A DNA stretch of 64,000 nt from Halobaculum sp. XH14 (GCF_032116555.1 NZ_CP134949.1:868001-932000); one strand, 5' to 3'. Positions 34,680 to 43,065 are shown, counted from the stretch's first letter. Numbers and translations: made by a program. Notes: generated from the letters alone by a model not told the origin.

Positions 34680-35852
34680 TCAGCCGTGGGGGCTCTCGGG
34701 CCCGGCTTCCCGCCGTTCGATCCGCTGCGGGCCGCTCGGGGGTGGGCGGAGGTCGCGCCCGACCACGAGAACCCCCACCACCTCGTCGGTCCGGTCGAGC
34801 AGCCGCCGCTCGCGGAACTCGTATGGCACGGTCGTCCCGTCGTCGGCGACGAGTTCGGTTTCGACGGTCGACTCGCCCGTCCGGATGGCGGTCCGGATGC
34901 TCTCCTCGAGCGCCTCCCAGTCGGCTTCCGAGACCACCTGATAGATGCGCATCCTCCGGAGTTCCGTTCGGTCGTGGCCGGACGCCGTCTCGGCGGCCTC
35001 GTTCACGCGGTTGACGCTACCGTCGGGGTCGAGAACGAACATCGCGTCCCCGAAGGCGTCGAGCGCCCGTTCCAGCATCGCCGCGTCCGAGCGGGCGAGC
35101 CCGGCGTGTTCGAACTCCTCCGTGAGGTCGTCGATGCGGCAGATGAACGCGCCACCCTCACAGATCGAGAGCGAGTGATCGACGACGATGCGCTTCCCGT
35201 CCTTCCTGACGCACTCGATCTCCCCCGACCAGTCGCCGGTCGTCGAGACCGCCGGGATGACCTTCTCGCGGACGACGGCGACGCCGTCAGGCGGGTACAG
35301 CAGCTCCCAGTGCTCGTCGATCAGCTCCTCGCTCGAGTAGCCGACCGTCCGCGCGTACGCCTCGTTGACGTACGTGAAGTGGCCGTCCTCGTCGAGGATG
35401 CCGATCCCCTCGCGGGCGGACTCCAGCGCCTCGAACCCCTGCACGACCTGCCGTTCGGCCCGGTATCGCGCGACCGCGTTGCCGATGCGGTTCGCCAGCA
35501 CCGCGTACTGTTCCGCGCCCCCGCCCTTCTGGAGGTAGTCGGTGACGCCGGCCGAGATCGCCCTGCTGGCGATCTCCTCGCTCCCCTTGCCCGTGAAGAG
35601 GACGAACGGGAGGTTCGAGTGCTCCGCCCGGACCGCCTCCAGGAACGCCAGGCCGTCCGTCCCCGACATGTCGAAGTCGCTCACGACGCACTCGAAGCGA
35701 TCGGCCTCGAGCAGGTCGAGCCCATCCGCCGCGCCCGTCGAGGTGACGACGTCCAGCCGGTCGTCCTCCCGTTCGAGGTACGTCGCGACGAGATCGCCGA
35801 ACTGTACGTTGTCGTCGACGTGCAGCACCCGGATGTCGGCTCTGGTACTCAT
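34680..35852 (-). CDS. response regulator with two PAS domains and no output domain
   Basis: A 390-aa signalling protein. The receiver domain (about 7-125) has the acidic pair in LHVDDN, the phospho-acceptor Asp59 in VVSDFDMSGTDG, the Thr of VLFTGKG and the Lys of YLQKGG. Two PAS domains follow at about 142-255 (ILDEDGHFTYVNEAYARTVGYSSEEL) and 265-372 (VLDPDGSVNRVNEAAETASGHDRTEL). No histidine kinase or HTH follows; the protein ends in a basic/Pro tail. Receiver-PAS proteins without output are common in haloarchaea and may act by protein contact. No partner kinase is adjacent. Confidence 0.9.
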   Translation of the reverse strand: MSTRADIRVLHVDDNVQFGDLVATYLEREDDRLDVVTSTGAADGLDLLEADRFECVVSDFDMSGTDGLAFLEAVRAEHSNLPFVLFTGKGSEEIASRAISAGVTDYLQKGGGAEQYAVLANRIGNAVARYRAERQVVQGFEALESAREGIGILDEDGHFTYVNEAYARTVGYSSEELIDEHWELLYPPDGVAVVREKVIPAVSTTGDWSGEIECVRKDGKRIVVDHSLSICEGGAFICRIDDLTEEFEHAGLARSDAAMLERALDAFGDAMFVLDPDGSVNRVNEAAETASGHDRTELRRMRIYQVVSEADWEALEESIRTAIRTGESTVETELVADDGTTVPYEFRERRLLDRTDEVVGVLVVGRDLRPPPSGPQRIERREAGPESPHG

Positions 35853-36029
35853 TGGTGGGGGGAAACTGCTGCTGTTACATGTTCACACACCCACAAAAAG
35901 CCTCGTGCGTTCGGCCGAAACCGCCCGACTGCGGAGGAAATCCCGGTCGATCGGCCACCTCGGGACCGTGCGCGGATCGCCGGTGAAAACGCGGGGCGCC
36001 GCTCGTGAGTGCGGACTACCCGTCCGTGC

Positions 36030-37229
36030 TCACCACTCGTACGCCTCGCGCGGGTCGACGCTGTCGGCCTCCCGGTCGAACACGTGTCTTCCCTCGACGA
36101 CGACGTGCTGGCTGCTCGTCTCGAACCGGTGGAAGGGCCCGTCCCAGACGACGAGGTCCGCGTCGGTGCCCTCCGCGAGCGACCCGACGCGCTCCTCGAT
36201 GCCGAGGATCTCGGCGGGGTTCGTCGTCACCACGTCGAGCGCGACGTCCTCGGGCAGGCCCGCGCGGACCGCGAGGCCGACGCAGACGTCGAGGTGCTGC
36301 TGGGGCAACACGGGCGCGTCGGTCTGGATGGCGACGGTGACGCCCGCCTCGTGGAGGATGGCGGGCGTCTCGAACGTGATGTTCCGGAGTTCGTACTTCG
36401 AGGCCGAGGAGAGCGACGGGCCGACGATGGCGGGAACGTCGCGCGCCACGAACTCCTCGGCGATGACGTGGCCCTCGGTCGCGTGCTCGATGGAGAGGTC
36501 CTCGATGCCGAACTCCTCGGCGATGCGGAACACGGTCATGATGTCGTCCGCGCGGTGGGCGTGGACGCGGAGCGGCAGGTCGCCCGTCAGCACGCGGGAG
36601 AGGTTCTCCATGCCGAGGTCGCGCTCGAACGGCTCGCCCTCCTCGGACGCCCCTTCCTTCCGGTCGAGGTAGTCCTCGGCGTTCATGAACGATTCCCGGA
36701 GCGTCGCCGCGACGCCCGGCCGGGTCGAGGGCTGGCGGCCCTCGCGCTCGCCGTGGAAGCGCTTGGGGTTCTCGCCCATCGCGGCCTTCATGCCGTCCTC
36801 GCGCACGAACATTCCGTCGGCGGTGCGGCCGTGGGTCTTCATCGAGCAGATGATGCCCCCGATGACGTTGCCGGAGCCCATCCGCGAGGAGACGGTCGTG
36901 ACGCCGTTCTGGAACGCGTGTTTGAGTTCCTCGTCGCGCGGGTGGAAGCCGTCGAGCGCGTTGACGTGCGGGGTCGTCGCGCTCGTCCCCTCGTTGAAGT
37001 CGCCGTCCTCGGGTTCGCCCCACTCGGCCATCCCGGCGTGGCTGTGCGCGTCGACGAGCCCCGGCGTCACCTCCATCCCCTCGGCGTCGATGACCTCGGC
37101 GTCGTCGGGCGCCTCGACGTCGCCGACGGCGACGACCTCGCCGTCCTCGACGAGCACGTTCCCCTCGATCGTCCCCCGTTCGGTCTGCGTGTGGACGGTG
37201 CCGCCCCGCACCACGAGCACGTCACTCAT
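36030..37229 (-). CDS. amidohydrolase (imidazolonepropionase/dihydroorotase-like superfamily)
   Basis: A 399-aa TIM-barrel metal hydrolase. The His-x-His ligands are in VTPGLVDAHSHAGM, further ligands in LRVHAHRADD and SIEHATEGH, and the catalytic Asp in AIQTDAPVLP. The C-terminal sandwich closes with GSLAEGTDADLVVWDGPF, a superfamily hallmark. Related proteins act on cyclic amides or N-acyl compounds, but the substrate is not clear. The ATG at 37227-37229 starts MSDVLVVRGGTVHTQ. Confidence 0.9.
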   Translation of the reverse strand: MSDVLVVRGGTVHTQTERGTIEGNVLVEDGEVVAVGDVEAPDDAEVIDAEGMEVTPGLVDAHSHAGMAEWGEPEDGDFNEGTSATTPHVNALDGFHPRDEELKHAFQNGVTTVSSRMGSGNVIGGIICSMKTHGRTADGMFVREDGMKAAMGENPKRFHGEREGRQPSTRPGVAATLRESFMNAEDYLDRKEGASEEGEPFERDLGMENLSRVLTGDLPLRVHAHRADDIMTVFRIAEEFGIEDLSIEHATEGHVIAEEFVARDVPAIVGPSLSSASKYELRNITFETPAILHEAGVTVAIQTDAPVLPQQHLDVCVGLAVRAGLPEDVALDVVTTNPAEILGIEERVGSLAEGTDADLVVWDGPFHRFETSSQHVVVEGRHVFDREADSVDPREAYEW

Positions 37230-37330
37230 GCGCGAGCGTTCGGGTGACGGTTCCAAACCCTTTCGGTTCGAAACGGTGGGTTCGTGGAGGGGACGGCTTC
37301 CCGATGAATCGCACCGTGAATCAGCCGGCC

Positions 37331-37624
37331 GGCGCGTGACGGCGAGCCCCAGGGGCGAGCAGACGCGCGCGAGGGACGAGCACCGGAGCGTTCGCGACCG
37401 GAGGGAGCGCACGCGAGGAGCACAGGAGGTTGGGAAGGGTGAGGTGTGGTTGGGTGGGACTGAAAGGGGCCGCGGCTGTCGGCGACGGCGGACCCGTCAA
37501 GCACCGTGGTTCGAGAGAGCGGAGCTCTCTCGTCATCACGAAAATCTTCGATTTTCGAACGACAGCGAGCTTGCGAGCGAGGAGCGCAGCGGCCGCACCG
37601 AGCCGAGAGGAGCGGGGGCTTTCG
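37331..37624 (+). repeat. full-length dispersed element between the amidohydrolase and DUF5830-like genes
   Basis: About 300 bases with all modules in order: GCGCGTGACGGCGAGCCCC (near 37333), GAGGGACGAGCACCGGAGCG, GAGGAGCACAGGAGG, the core GGGACTGAAAGGGGCCGC (37456-37473), a 69-base block (37495-37563) identical to one at 57067-57135, and the closing GGGGGCTTTCG (37614-37624). The block holds two triloop hairpins: CGAGAGAGC-GGA-GCTCTCTCG (37512-37532) and CGAAAATC-TTC-GATTTTCG (37539-37557). Nothing in 37230-37728 looks like a protein gene. Confidence 0.75.
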
Positions 37625-37728
37625 CGGTCGTCGTGCTGATCGCTTCGGAAGCGGCAGCAGGTGATTCACATCGCACCGATGGGCGCGGCGTTTAAGCGGC
37701 CGCTCGAACCAACAGTACGACACAAGCC

Positions 37729-38103
37729 GTGCCGTCGAACCGAACCCGGGAGGAAACGATCGAACTCGGCGTCGAGCTACTCGAACACCTCGAGGACGAG
37801 GAACTGCCGCTCGCCGAGGCGATGGACCGCATCGAGGCGGTGACGACGAACCCCGCGCTCACCCGGGACATCCTCGACACGGCCGAGGACCGCGGGGTCA
37901 TCGACCGCGAGGGCGCGTCGGTCCGTACCCGGCGCGGCGGCTCGTTCGTCCGGTTCGAGTCGGAGGTCGTGACCCGCGAGGGCGACTTTTCGTGTCGACG
38001 GTGTGGAACCGCCATCACCACCGGACACTTCGTGCGGTTCGAGGCCGGCGAACTCGGGCCGTTCGGCTCCTCGTGTGTGCGGAAGGTGCTCGGTCGGGAG
38101 TAG
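37729..38103 (+). CDS. conserved haloarchaeal protein with Cys pair, DUF5830-like
   Basis: A 124-aa protein with a GTG start. The N-terminal helix-rich part (REETIELGVELLEHLEDEELPLAEAMDRIEAVTTNPALTRDILDTAEDRGVIDRE) resembles a winged helix; the C-terminal part DFSCRRCGTAITTGHFVRFEAGELGPFGSSCVRKV has a CxxC and a third Cys that could hold zinc. I associate this layout with the haloarchaeal DUF5830 family from memory. The TATA-like GTTTAAGC near 37690 is in a fitting place. Possibly a nucleic-acid-binding protein. Confidence 0.78.
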   Translation: MPSNRTREETIELGVELLEHLEDEELPLAEAMDRIEAVTTNPALTRDILDTAEDRGVIDREGASVRTRRGGSFVRFESEVVTREGDFSCRRCGTAITTGHFVRFEAGELGPFGSSCVRKVLGRE

Positions 38104-38150
38104 GTCGGACGCCGTCGAGAGAAAACGGGGGAGCCGGCGTCGGGTCGAAC

Positions 38151-39212
38151 TCAGCGGCCGCGACGGAGTTCCTGGATCAACTGCTCGATGAGCTCCGCCT
38201 GGTGGTCGAGCCGTTCGCCCTGCGACTCGACTTCCGCCCGGAGCGCCGCGAGCTCCTCGGCGGCGTCGTCCGTCGGCTCCGCAACCTCGAAGCCGCTCCC
38301 CTCGAACGCGTCCTCCTCGGGGGGTTCGGTCGCCGCGGCCGCCGCGCCGCCCGCGTTCGCACCCGCGGTCGTCCCGGTGCTCGCACCGCCGTTTCCGCTC
38401 AGTTCCTCGACCGTGCTGCCGGTGCCGGCGTCGTCGCCGGCGGGCGACTCCTCGAGGGGGTCATCCCGGGTCGCGTTCTGCGGGTCGTCGACCTCCGCGG
38501 GTTCGGCCGAGAGGGGGTCCGGCCCGTCGCCGAAGTCCACCTCCGCTTGCCCCTCCTCGTCCTCGCCCTCCGCGTCCGCCGAGAGCGCCCGGAACGCCTC
38601 CAGCCCGTCGACGTCGTAGTAGGCCGTGAGCGTGTCCGTGAGCAGCGCTCGGACCGCGCGTGCCTCCTCTGCCGGGGCCTTGAAGCGTTCCTGTCGGCCG
38701 TTCACCGAGAGGACGACCGAGGTGGCGACGCTCCCCTCCTCGAAGGTCAGGTCGGTCACGTCGTCGTACGGGAACTCCTCGAACTCGTCGTCCCAGACGG
38801 CCCCGCCGATGTGTTTGACGACGCGGGCGCTCGTGACGACGAGCGTCAGGTCCGAAAAGCGGAACGTCCGTTCGACCGTCTCGCCGGCGTCCGTGATGCC
38901 GGCCGCCGAGAGCACGCCGGCGATGACCGGGTGCAACACGCCGTCGAGTTTCTTGCGCGGGATGGCGAACGTCTGCTCGCCGTCGAGCCCGTAATCGAGC
39001 GTCAGCTTCGCCTTGCGCCGCGACTCGGACACCTCGATGCGCTCGGCGTCGTGGGGGTACTCCTCGACCGACTCGTCGGAGAGCAGCCCCTCGCCGCGGT
39101 AGATGAGCGTTCGCGTCGGGGTGATGAACAGTTCGTCGTCCCCCCCGAGGTGGACCTGGGCGACGGGGTCCTCCTCGCCCATCTCCCGCTGGACCAGTTC
39201 CGGAAGACTCAT
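38151..39212 (-). CDS. conserved haloarchaeal protein, DUF7115-like, with C-terminal coiled coil
   Basis: A 353-aa protein. Residues 1-190 contain two similar beta-rich units with FITPTRTLIYRGEGLLSDESVEEYPHDAERIEV and LVVTSARVVKHIGGAVWDDEFEEFPYDDVTDL, a duplicated PH-like layout. A long acidic Gly/Ala/Asp linker (about 200-310) leads to a short coiled coil, AAEELAALRAEVESQGERLDHQAELIEQLIQEL. The start at 39210-39212 is supported by TTTTAAGC at about -27. I remember the N-terminal part as DUF7115. Role unknown; the coiled coil suggests oligomer formation. Confidence 0.8.
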   Translation of the reverse strand: MSLPELVQREMGEEDPVAQVHLGGDDELFITPTRTLIYRGEGLLSDESVEEYPHDAERIEVSESRRKAKLTLDYGLDGEQTFAIPRKKLDGVLHPVIAGVLSAAGITDAGETVERTFRFSDLTLVVTSARVVKHIGGAVWDDEFEEFPYDDVTDLTFEEGSVATSVVLSVNGRQERFKAPAEEARAVRALLTDTLTAYYDVDGLEAFRALSADAEGEDEEGQAEVDFGDGPDPLSAEPAEVDDPQNATRDDPLEESPAGDDAGTGSTVEELSGNGGASTGTTAGANAGGAAAAATEPPEEDAFEGSGFEVAEPTDDAAEELAALRAEVESQGERLDHQAELIEQLIQELRRGR

Positions 39213-39338
39213 GGCTCGGATTGACAAGTGCCACGGCTTAAAACCGGCGGGTCGGCGGGCGCGGGGCGGACACGCCGCCGTCCCGCGGTCGGGGGAGATG
39301 GGAAGGTTCAAGAGTCTCACGGCGCGACGTTCTCGTGA

Positions 39339-39487
39339 GCCGGGGTGGCTTAGTTGGACATAGCGCCGCACTCATAGGGTTTCGAGATTCGGTGCGGATC
39401 GCCTTGGAAGCCTCCGCCCCCACGAGGCCCGCCGAGCCTCGTACCTGGGACATGCGGAGATCGCGGGTTCGGAGCCCGCCCCCGGCA
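39339..39487 (+). tRNA. elongator tRNA-Met (CAT) with a 75-base intron
   Basis: Acceptor arms GCCGGGG (39339-39345) and CCCCGGC (39480-39486) pair fully, with discriminator A at 39487. The anticodon stem CCGCA/TGCGG encloses the loop CTCATAA after splicing; the anticodon CAT is 39373-39375. The T arm is GCGGG-TTCGGAG-CCCGC (39463-39479). The intron sits between positions 37 and 38, as expected for archaeal bulge-helix-bulge splicing; haloarchaeal elongator tRNA-Met is known to carry an intron of this size. CCA is not encoded. Confidence 0.95.
39377..39451 (+). other. intron of tRNA-Met
   Basis: Seventy-five bases inserted after the base following the anticodon (position 37). Removing it restores a 7-base anticodon loop. 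It is removed by the archaeal splicing endonuclease at a bulge-helix-bulge site. It contains complementary stretches (ACGAGGC near 39422 and GCCTCGT near 39436) that can form an internal hairpin. Confidence 0.88.
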
Positions 39488-39488
39488 C

Positions 39489-39493
39489 TTTTT
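39489..39493 (+). terminator. T-run behind tRNA-Met
   Basis: Five consecutive T residues begin two bases after the mature 3' end, a typical archaeal termination signal for a short stable RNA. Confidence 0.6.
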
Positions 39494-39624
39494 CGACGCG
39501 GAGCCCGAACGCGAGCAGCGATGCGAACTGGACCCGTGGACGGTCGGCCCCCGGCAACCCCCGACCGGGCAGTTTTCCCGGGCCGTTCGACTTATGGACC
39601 GACGCCGGGACGGCCACCCACGAG

Positions 39625-40020
39625 ATGACCGCGGAACTCGACACGCTGGTGGGCTACTGCCGGCAACGGGCGGAGGGGAACCTGCGGACCGTCGCGGCCT
39701 ACGACCCACGAGCGTCGGAGTTCGACGTCGCCTACCTCCGGGACGATCTCAGGGCGGCGTACACCCAGTCCCAGTACGAGCGCCTCATCGAACGGGTGTA
39801 CAGCACGCACGAGGACGTCGCCGCCGTCGGCGAGACCGGCGCCATCGGGAACGGCCACGCGAGCGTCCACTACTTCGAGGAGGCGTTCGTCCTCCAGCTC
39901 ATCGTCGAGGCCGAGTACGGCGTCCTCGTCACGTTCGACAGCGTCGTCGGCGCCGGACTCGCTTCGTTCGTCGACGAGTGTCTGCGAGCGCTCGGCGAGG
40001 AAGCAGAGTTCGTGGACTGA
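39625..40020 (+). CDS. small conserved-type haloarchaeal protein, unknown function
   Basis: A 131-aa acidic protein: an N-terminal helix (LDTLVGYCRQRAEGNLRTVAAYD), the segment FDVAYLRDDLRAAYTQSQYERLIERVYSTHED, then beta strands GHASVHYFEEAFVLQLIVEAEYGVLVTFDSVVGAG and a closing helix. The shape resembles small haloarchaeal proteins I have seen labelled DUF7522, but I am not sure. It follows tRNA-Met on the same strand with its own start; no partner gene is near. Confidence 0.72.
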   Translation: MTAELDTLVGYCRQRAEGNLRTVAAYDPRASEFDVAYLRDDLRAAYTQSQYERLIERVYSTHEDVAAVGETGAIGNGHASVHYFEEAFVLQLIVEAEYGVLVTFDSVVGAGLASFVDECLRALGEEAEFVD

Positions 40021-40065
40021 CGTCGCCGTGCCGTCCTGCCGCGCTCGGCCGCCCCATCTCCTGTC

Positions 40066-40245
40066 CTACCGGTCCTCGTCGGCGTCGATCCGCTCCCCGT
40101 CGTCGGTCCGCCCGTCGGCCGCGTTCTCCTCGCGTTGCTCGCTGAGCTCCTCCCAGATCTCCGTACAGCCGGCACCGGCGGGCACCGATCCGAGGTGTGC
40201 GCCCGCCTCCTCGTCGTCCACGTCCTCCTCAGTCTCGCCGCTCAT
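40066..40245 (-). CDS. 59-residue acidic protein
   Basis: A short frame starting MSGETEEDVDDEEAG, with the striking central string HLGSVPAGAGCTEIWEELSEQREE and a charged tail. The GAGCTEIWEEL segment looks like a real conserved core rather than chance coding: composition, codon bias and the lone Cys differ from the tails around it. Its start lies inside the frame of another short gene (40229-40327), with which it overlaps by 17 bases. Function unknown. It is divergent from the siroheme reductase cluster. Confidence 0.5.
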   Translation of the reverse strand: MSGETEEDVDDEEAGAHLGSVPAGAGCTEIWEELSEQREENAADGRTDDGERIDADEDR

Positions 40246-40327
40246 TCGTCCCCCCCTTCGGCCCCCGCCCGAACAGTTCGGGCGCGGCGTCGGCCGACGC
40301 GTGTTCCCGCGGTTCCTCTTCGATCAT
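40229..40327 (-). CDS. possible 32-residue protein upstream of the acidic small gene
   Basis: The frame MIEEEPREHASADAAPELFG... continues to RGPKGGTNERRD. A TATA-like CGCTTATGG (minus strand, about 40352-40360) lies near -28 from its ATG, which is the best support that transcription of the two small genes begins here. The product is too short to classify. Confidence 0.35.
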   Translation of the reverse strand: MIEEEPREHASADAAPELFGRGPKGGTNERRD

Positions 40328-40426
40328 CGATGCCCCCTACTCGCCAGGGGGCCATAAGCGGGCCTCCACGGTCAATCGCTTCCGACGCTCCCCGGTACCG
40401 GAACGGGTTGCCACTATCGCGGTCGC

Positions 40427-40894
40427 GTGGATTCGCCGAATCGCCGCCCTGTACTGTGGTTCGCCCTGATCTACGCGTCACCGGCGGCGACGAGGGTTGC
40501 GTCCGCCGACGGGGCTTCACGCTCGCGCCGCGTTCGTCCCGACGTGACCGTCTCGTTGCGGACGCTGGACGACGGCGCGTGGGTCTCGGTGGCCGACGAG
40601 CGCCGCGTCGGCGCGAGCGAACTGTGGTACGTGGCCGGGATCTGTGCGTGTCCGGTCGCCGACTTCGTCGTCGAGGGCATCACCGACGTGGCCGTCGACG
40701 GCCGGACCGTCGCCGCCGAGACGTACGGCACCTGCATCCGGTGTGGCGAGGGCGTCTCGACCGACCCGGTTCCGGTCGGCCGCCTCGTGGCGGGGGCGTT
40801 CGAACCGCTGGCGGCCGGCGCGGTGCGGGTGCCGGGTGGCGCGGACGGGGGGCGGCAAGTATCTCCGGCTTCCGGAACCAGCGGGGAGGATTGA
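40427..40894 (+). CDS. small Cys-containing protein next to the siroheme reductase
   Basis: Up to 155 aa from a GTG at 40427; the N-terminal 35 residues look non-native and a GTG at 40544 (116 aa) is an alternative. The convincing part is LRTLDDGAWVSVADERRVG, GICACPVADFVVEGITDVAVDGRTVAAETYGTCIRCGEGV, with two Cys pairs that could bind zinc or a cluster. It ends 47 bases before the reductase start. Unrecognised; its position suggests a link with nitrite or sulfite reduction, but this is inference. Confidence 0.55.
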   Translation: MDSPNRRPVLWFALIYASPAATRVASADGASRSRRVRPDVTVSLRTLDDGAWVSVADERRVGASELWYVAGICACPVADFVVEGITDVAVDGRTVAAETYGTCIRCGEGVSTDPVPVGRLVAGAFEPLAAGAVRVPGGADGGRQVSPASGTSGED

Positions 40895-40941
40895 CGGCGA
40901 GGCTCGCTTTAGGGAGGTGGCGAGCGGAGCGGGGAACAAGA

Positions 40942-42708
40942 ATGCCCACGGACGTCGAACGCTGGAAGTCGGAGACGTACGGCAACGAGATCAGGGAGCA
41001 CCTGTTCGAGTTCGCACGGGAGGGGTGGGAGTCGATCCCCGAGGACGAACACGACGCCTGGTTCGAGCGCTTCAAGTGGTGGGGACTGTACCACCAGCGG
41101 AACGGCCAGGAGAGCTACTTCATGATGCGGATCGGCACGCCCAACGGCGTGCTGGAGCCGGGACAACTGCGCGTGGTCGGCGAGATCGCGGACGAGTACG
41201 CCCGCGGCCCCGGCGAGAACCCCGAGTTCGGCGCGGCCTACTGCGACTGGACGACCCGCCAGTCGATCCAGCTCCACTGGATCCGGCTCGAGGACGTTCC
41301 CGCCATCTTCGAGAAACTGGAGGCGAACGGCCTGTCGACCCAGCAGGCGTGTGGCGACTCCTGGCGGAACATCGTGGGCTGTCCGGTCGCCGGCAAGGAC
41401 CGCCACGAGTTCGTCGACGCGCTGCCGGTCGCGCTGAACCTCCACGACACGTTCAAGGGTGACGACGAGCACTCGAACCTCCCGCGCAAGTGGAAGGTGT
41501 CGGTGACCGGCTGCCGCGAGGGCTGCGGCCAGGGCGACATCAACGACCTCGCGCTGGAGCCGGCCGAGAAGGACGGCCGGAAGGGGTTCAACGTCCGCGT
41601 CGGCGGCGGCCTCGCGCGGAACGAGCCGCGGCTCGCCCGCGACATCGACGTGTTCGTCGAGCCCGACGACGCCAACGAGGTGGCGGGCGCAATCTCCGCG
41701 CTGTTCCGCGAGCACGGCAACCGCGAGGACCGCTACTCCGCGCGCATCAAGTTCCTCGTCGACGAGTGGGGCACCGAGAAGCTCCGTGAGGTCCTCCAGG
41801 AGGAGTTCGTCGACTTCGAACTCGAATCGGCCGGCGAGGACCTCCGCGAGGAGTACACGTACAACTCGGGACGCGCGACCGGCGGTCACCACGACCACGT
41901 CGGCGTCCACGAGCAGAACGACGGCAACTACTACGTCGGCCTGAACGTGCTCGTCGGCCGGATGGGCGTCGCGGACACGCTCGAACTCGCGGACCTGGCC
42001 GACGAGTACGGCTCCGGCGAGGTTCGGCTCACCCAGCGACAGAACGTCCTCCTCACCGACGTGCCCGAGGGGAGCCTCGACGACCTCCTCGCCGAGCCGC
42101 TGCTGGAGGACTACTCGCCGGACCCGCACCCGTTCATGCGCGGCTCCATCGCCTGCACCGGCACCGAGTTCTGCTCGCTTTCAATCGTGGAGACGAAGAA
42201 CCGCCAGGTGCGCTACGCCCGCTGGCTGAAGGAGAACGTCGACCTCCCCGACGGCGTCGAGGACTTCCACATCCATCTCTCGGGCTGTACGGCCTCGTGC
42301 GCCCAGCCCCAGATCGCGGACGTCAGCCTCCGGGGGATGAAGACCCGCAAGGACGGCGAGCCGGTCGAGGCGCTCGACATCGGCCTCGGCGGCGGCCTCG
42401 GCGAGGACCCGCGCTTTGCCGACTGGGTCGGCCAGCGCGTCCCCGCCGACGAGGTGCCGGGCGCCATCGGGAACCTGCTCGGGAGCTTCGAGGAGCGCCG
42501 CGAGGGCGCGGAGTCGTTCCGCGACTTCGTCGAGCGCAGCGACGAGGAGACGCTGGAGGAGCTGATCGACCCCGAGGAGACCTCCTACGAGGATCCGTAC
42601 ATGCACAACACGAAGCTGACGTGGTACCCGTACGCCGACGCGGACGACATGGACGACAGTCCGGCACCGGCCCGCGCGGACGGAACGCCCATCACCGCGG
42701 ACGACTAG
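40942..42708 (+). CDS. siroheme/[4Fe-4S] nitrite or sulfite reductase
   Basis: A 588-aa ferredoxin-type reductase that adds six electrons to nitrite (to ammonia) or sulfite (to sulfide). It has two ferrite-like half repeats: DWTTRQSIQLHWIRLEDVPAIF and VTGCREGCGQGDINDLAL in the first, RLTQRQNVLLTDVPEGSLDDLL in the second. The cluster and siroheme Cys set is ACTGTEFCSL and HLSGCTASCAQPQIADV (C-x5-C and C-x3-C). Haloarchaeal assimilatory NirA/NasD enzymes have this length, but no nitrate reductase or transporter is here, so substrate is uncertain. GCTTTAGG near 40907 is a TATA box. Siroheme would come from the 6861-7502 enzyme. Confidence 0.9.
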   Translation: MPTDVERWKSETYGNEIREHLFEFAREGWESIPEDEHDAWFERFKWWGLYHQRNGQESYFMMRIGTPNGVLEPGQLRVVGEIADEYARGPGENPEFGAAYCDWTTRQSIQLHWIRLEDVPAIFEKLEANGLSTQQACGDSWRNIVGCPVAGKDRHEFVDALPVALNLHDTFKGDDEHSNLPRKWKVSVTGCREGCGQGDINDLALEPAEKDGRKGFNVRVGGGLARNEPRLARDIDVFVEPDDANEVAGAISALFREHGNREDRYSARIKFLVDEWGTEKLREVLQEEFVDFELESAGEDLREEYTYNSGRATGGHHDHVGVHEQNDGNYYVGLNVLVGRMGVADTLELADLADEYGSGEVRLTQRQNVLLTDVPEGSLDDLLAEPLLEDYSPDPHPFMRGSIACTGTEFCSLSIVETKNRQVRYARWLKENVDLPDGVEDFHIHLSGCTASCAQPQIADVSLRGMKTRKDGEPVEALDIGLGGGLGEDPRFADWVGQRVPADEVPGAIGNLLGSFEERREGAESFRDFVERSDEETLEELIDPEETSYEDPYMHNTKLTWYPYADADDMDDSPAPARADGTPITADD

Positions 42709-42717
42709 GCTCCGTCC

Positions 42718-42999
42718 ATGCCCGACCGACTCATCCGGGTGAACGCCTACACCACGTTCGACATGCTCGACGGGGCGGCGCGGGGACACGGGTTCGACGA
42801 GTCCGCTCTCGCGGTGCTCAACGTCACGGCCCCCCGCGAGGACCCCGACCACGTCACGCTCGAACTCGAACTCGACAACGGCGACCTGGAGGAGCTTCCG
42901 GCCCACGCGGACAGCGTGACGCTCTCTGCCACCCAGGCCCGCGAACTCGCGGCCGAACTCGAATCGTACGCCGACCGCGTCGACGAGTCAGCCGACTGA
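42718..42999 (+). CDS. small conserved protein, DUF6360-like, following the reductase
   Basis: A 93-aa acidic protein: LIRVNAYTTFDMLDGAARGHGFDESALAVLNVTAPREDPDHVTLELELDN, then PAHADSVTLSATQARELAAELESYADRV. It begins nine bases after the reductase stop and is surely co-transcribed. I recall this as the DUF6360 family that accompanies nitrite/sulfite reductases in haloarchaea. The conserved linkage suggests a helper role, such as electron donor docking or maturation. Confidence 0.82.
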   Translation: MPDRLIRVNAYTTFDMLDGAARGHGFDESALAVLNVTAPREDPDHVTLELELDNGDLEELPAHADSVTLSATQARELAAELESYADRVDESAD

Positions 43000-43065
43000 C
43001 TTGCGGGTTCTCGGGGCTGAGAACCCGGGGCGAACCCTTTTGTTCACGTCCGAAAAGTTCGGGAC

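Noticed and set aside
37454-37563. A possible CRISPR repeat, because GGGACTGAAA looks a little like haloarchaeal CRISPR repeat ends.
   Set aside because: Copies are far apart, single, and not separated by spacers of regular length. No cas genes are present.
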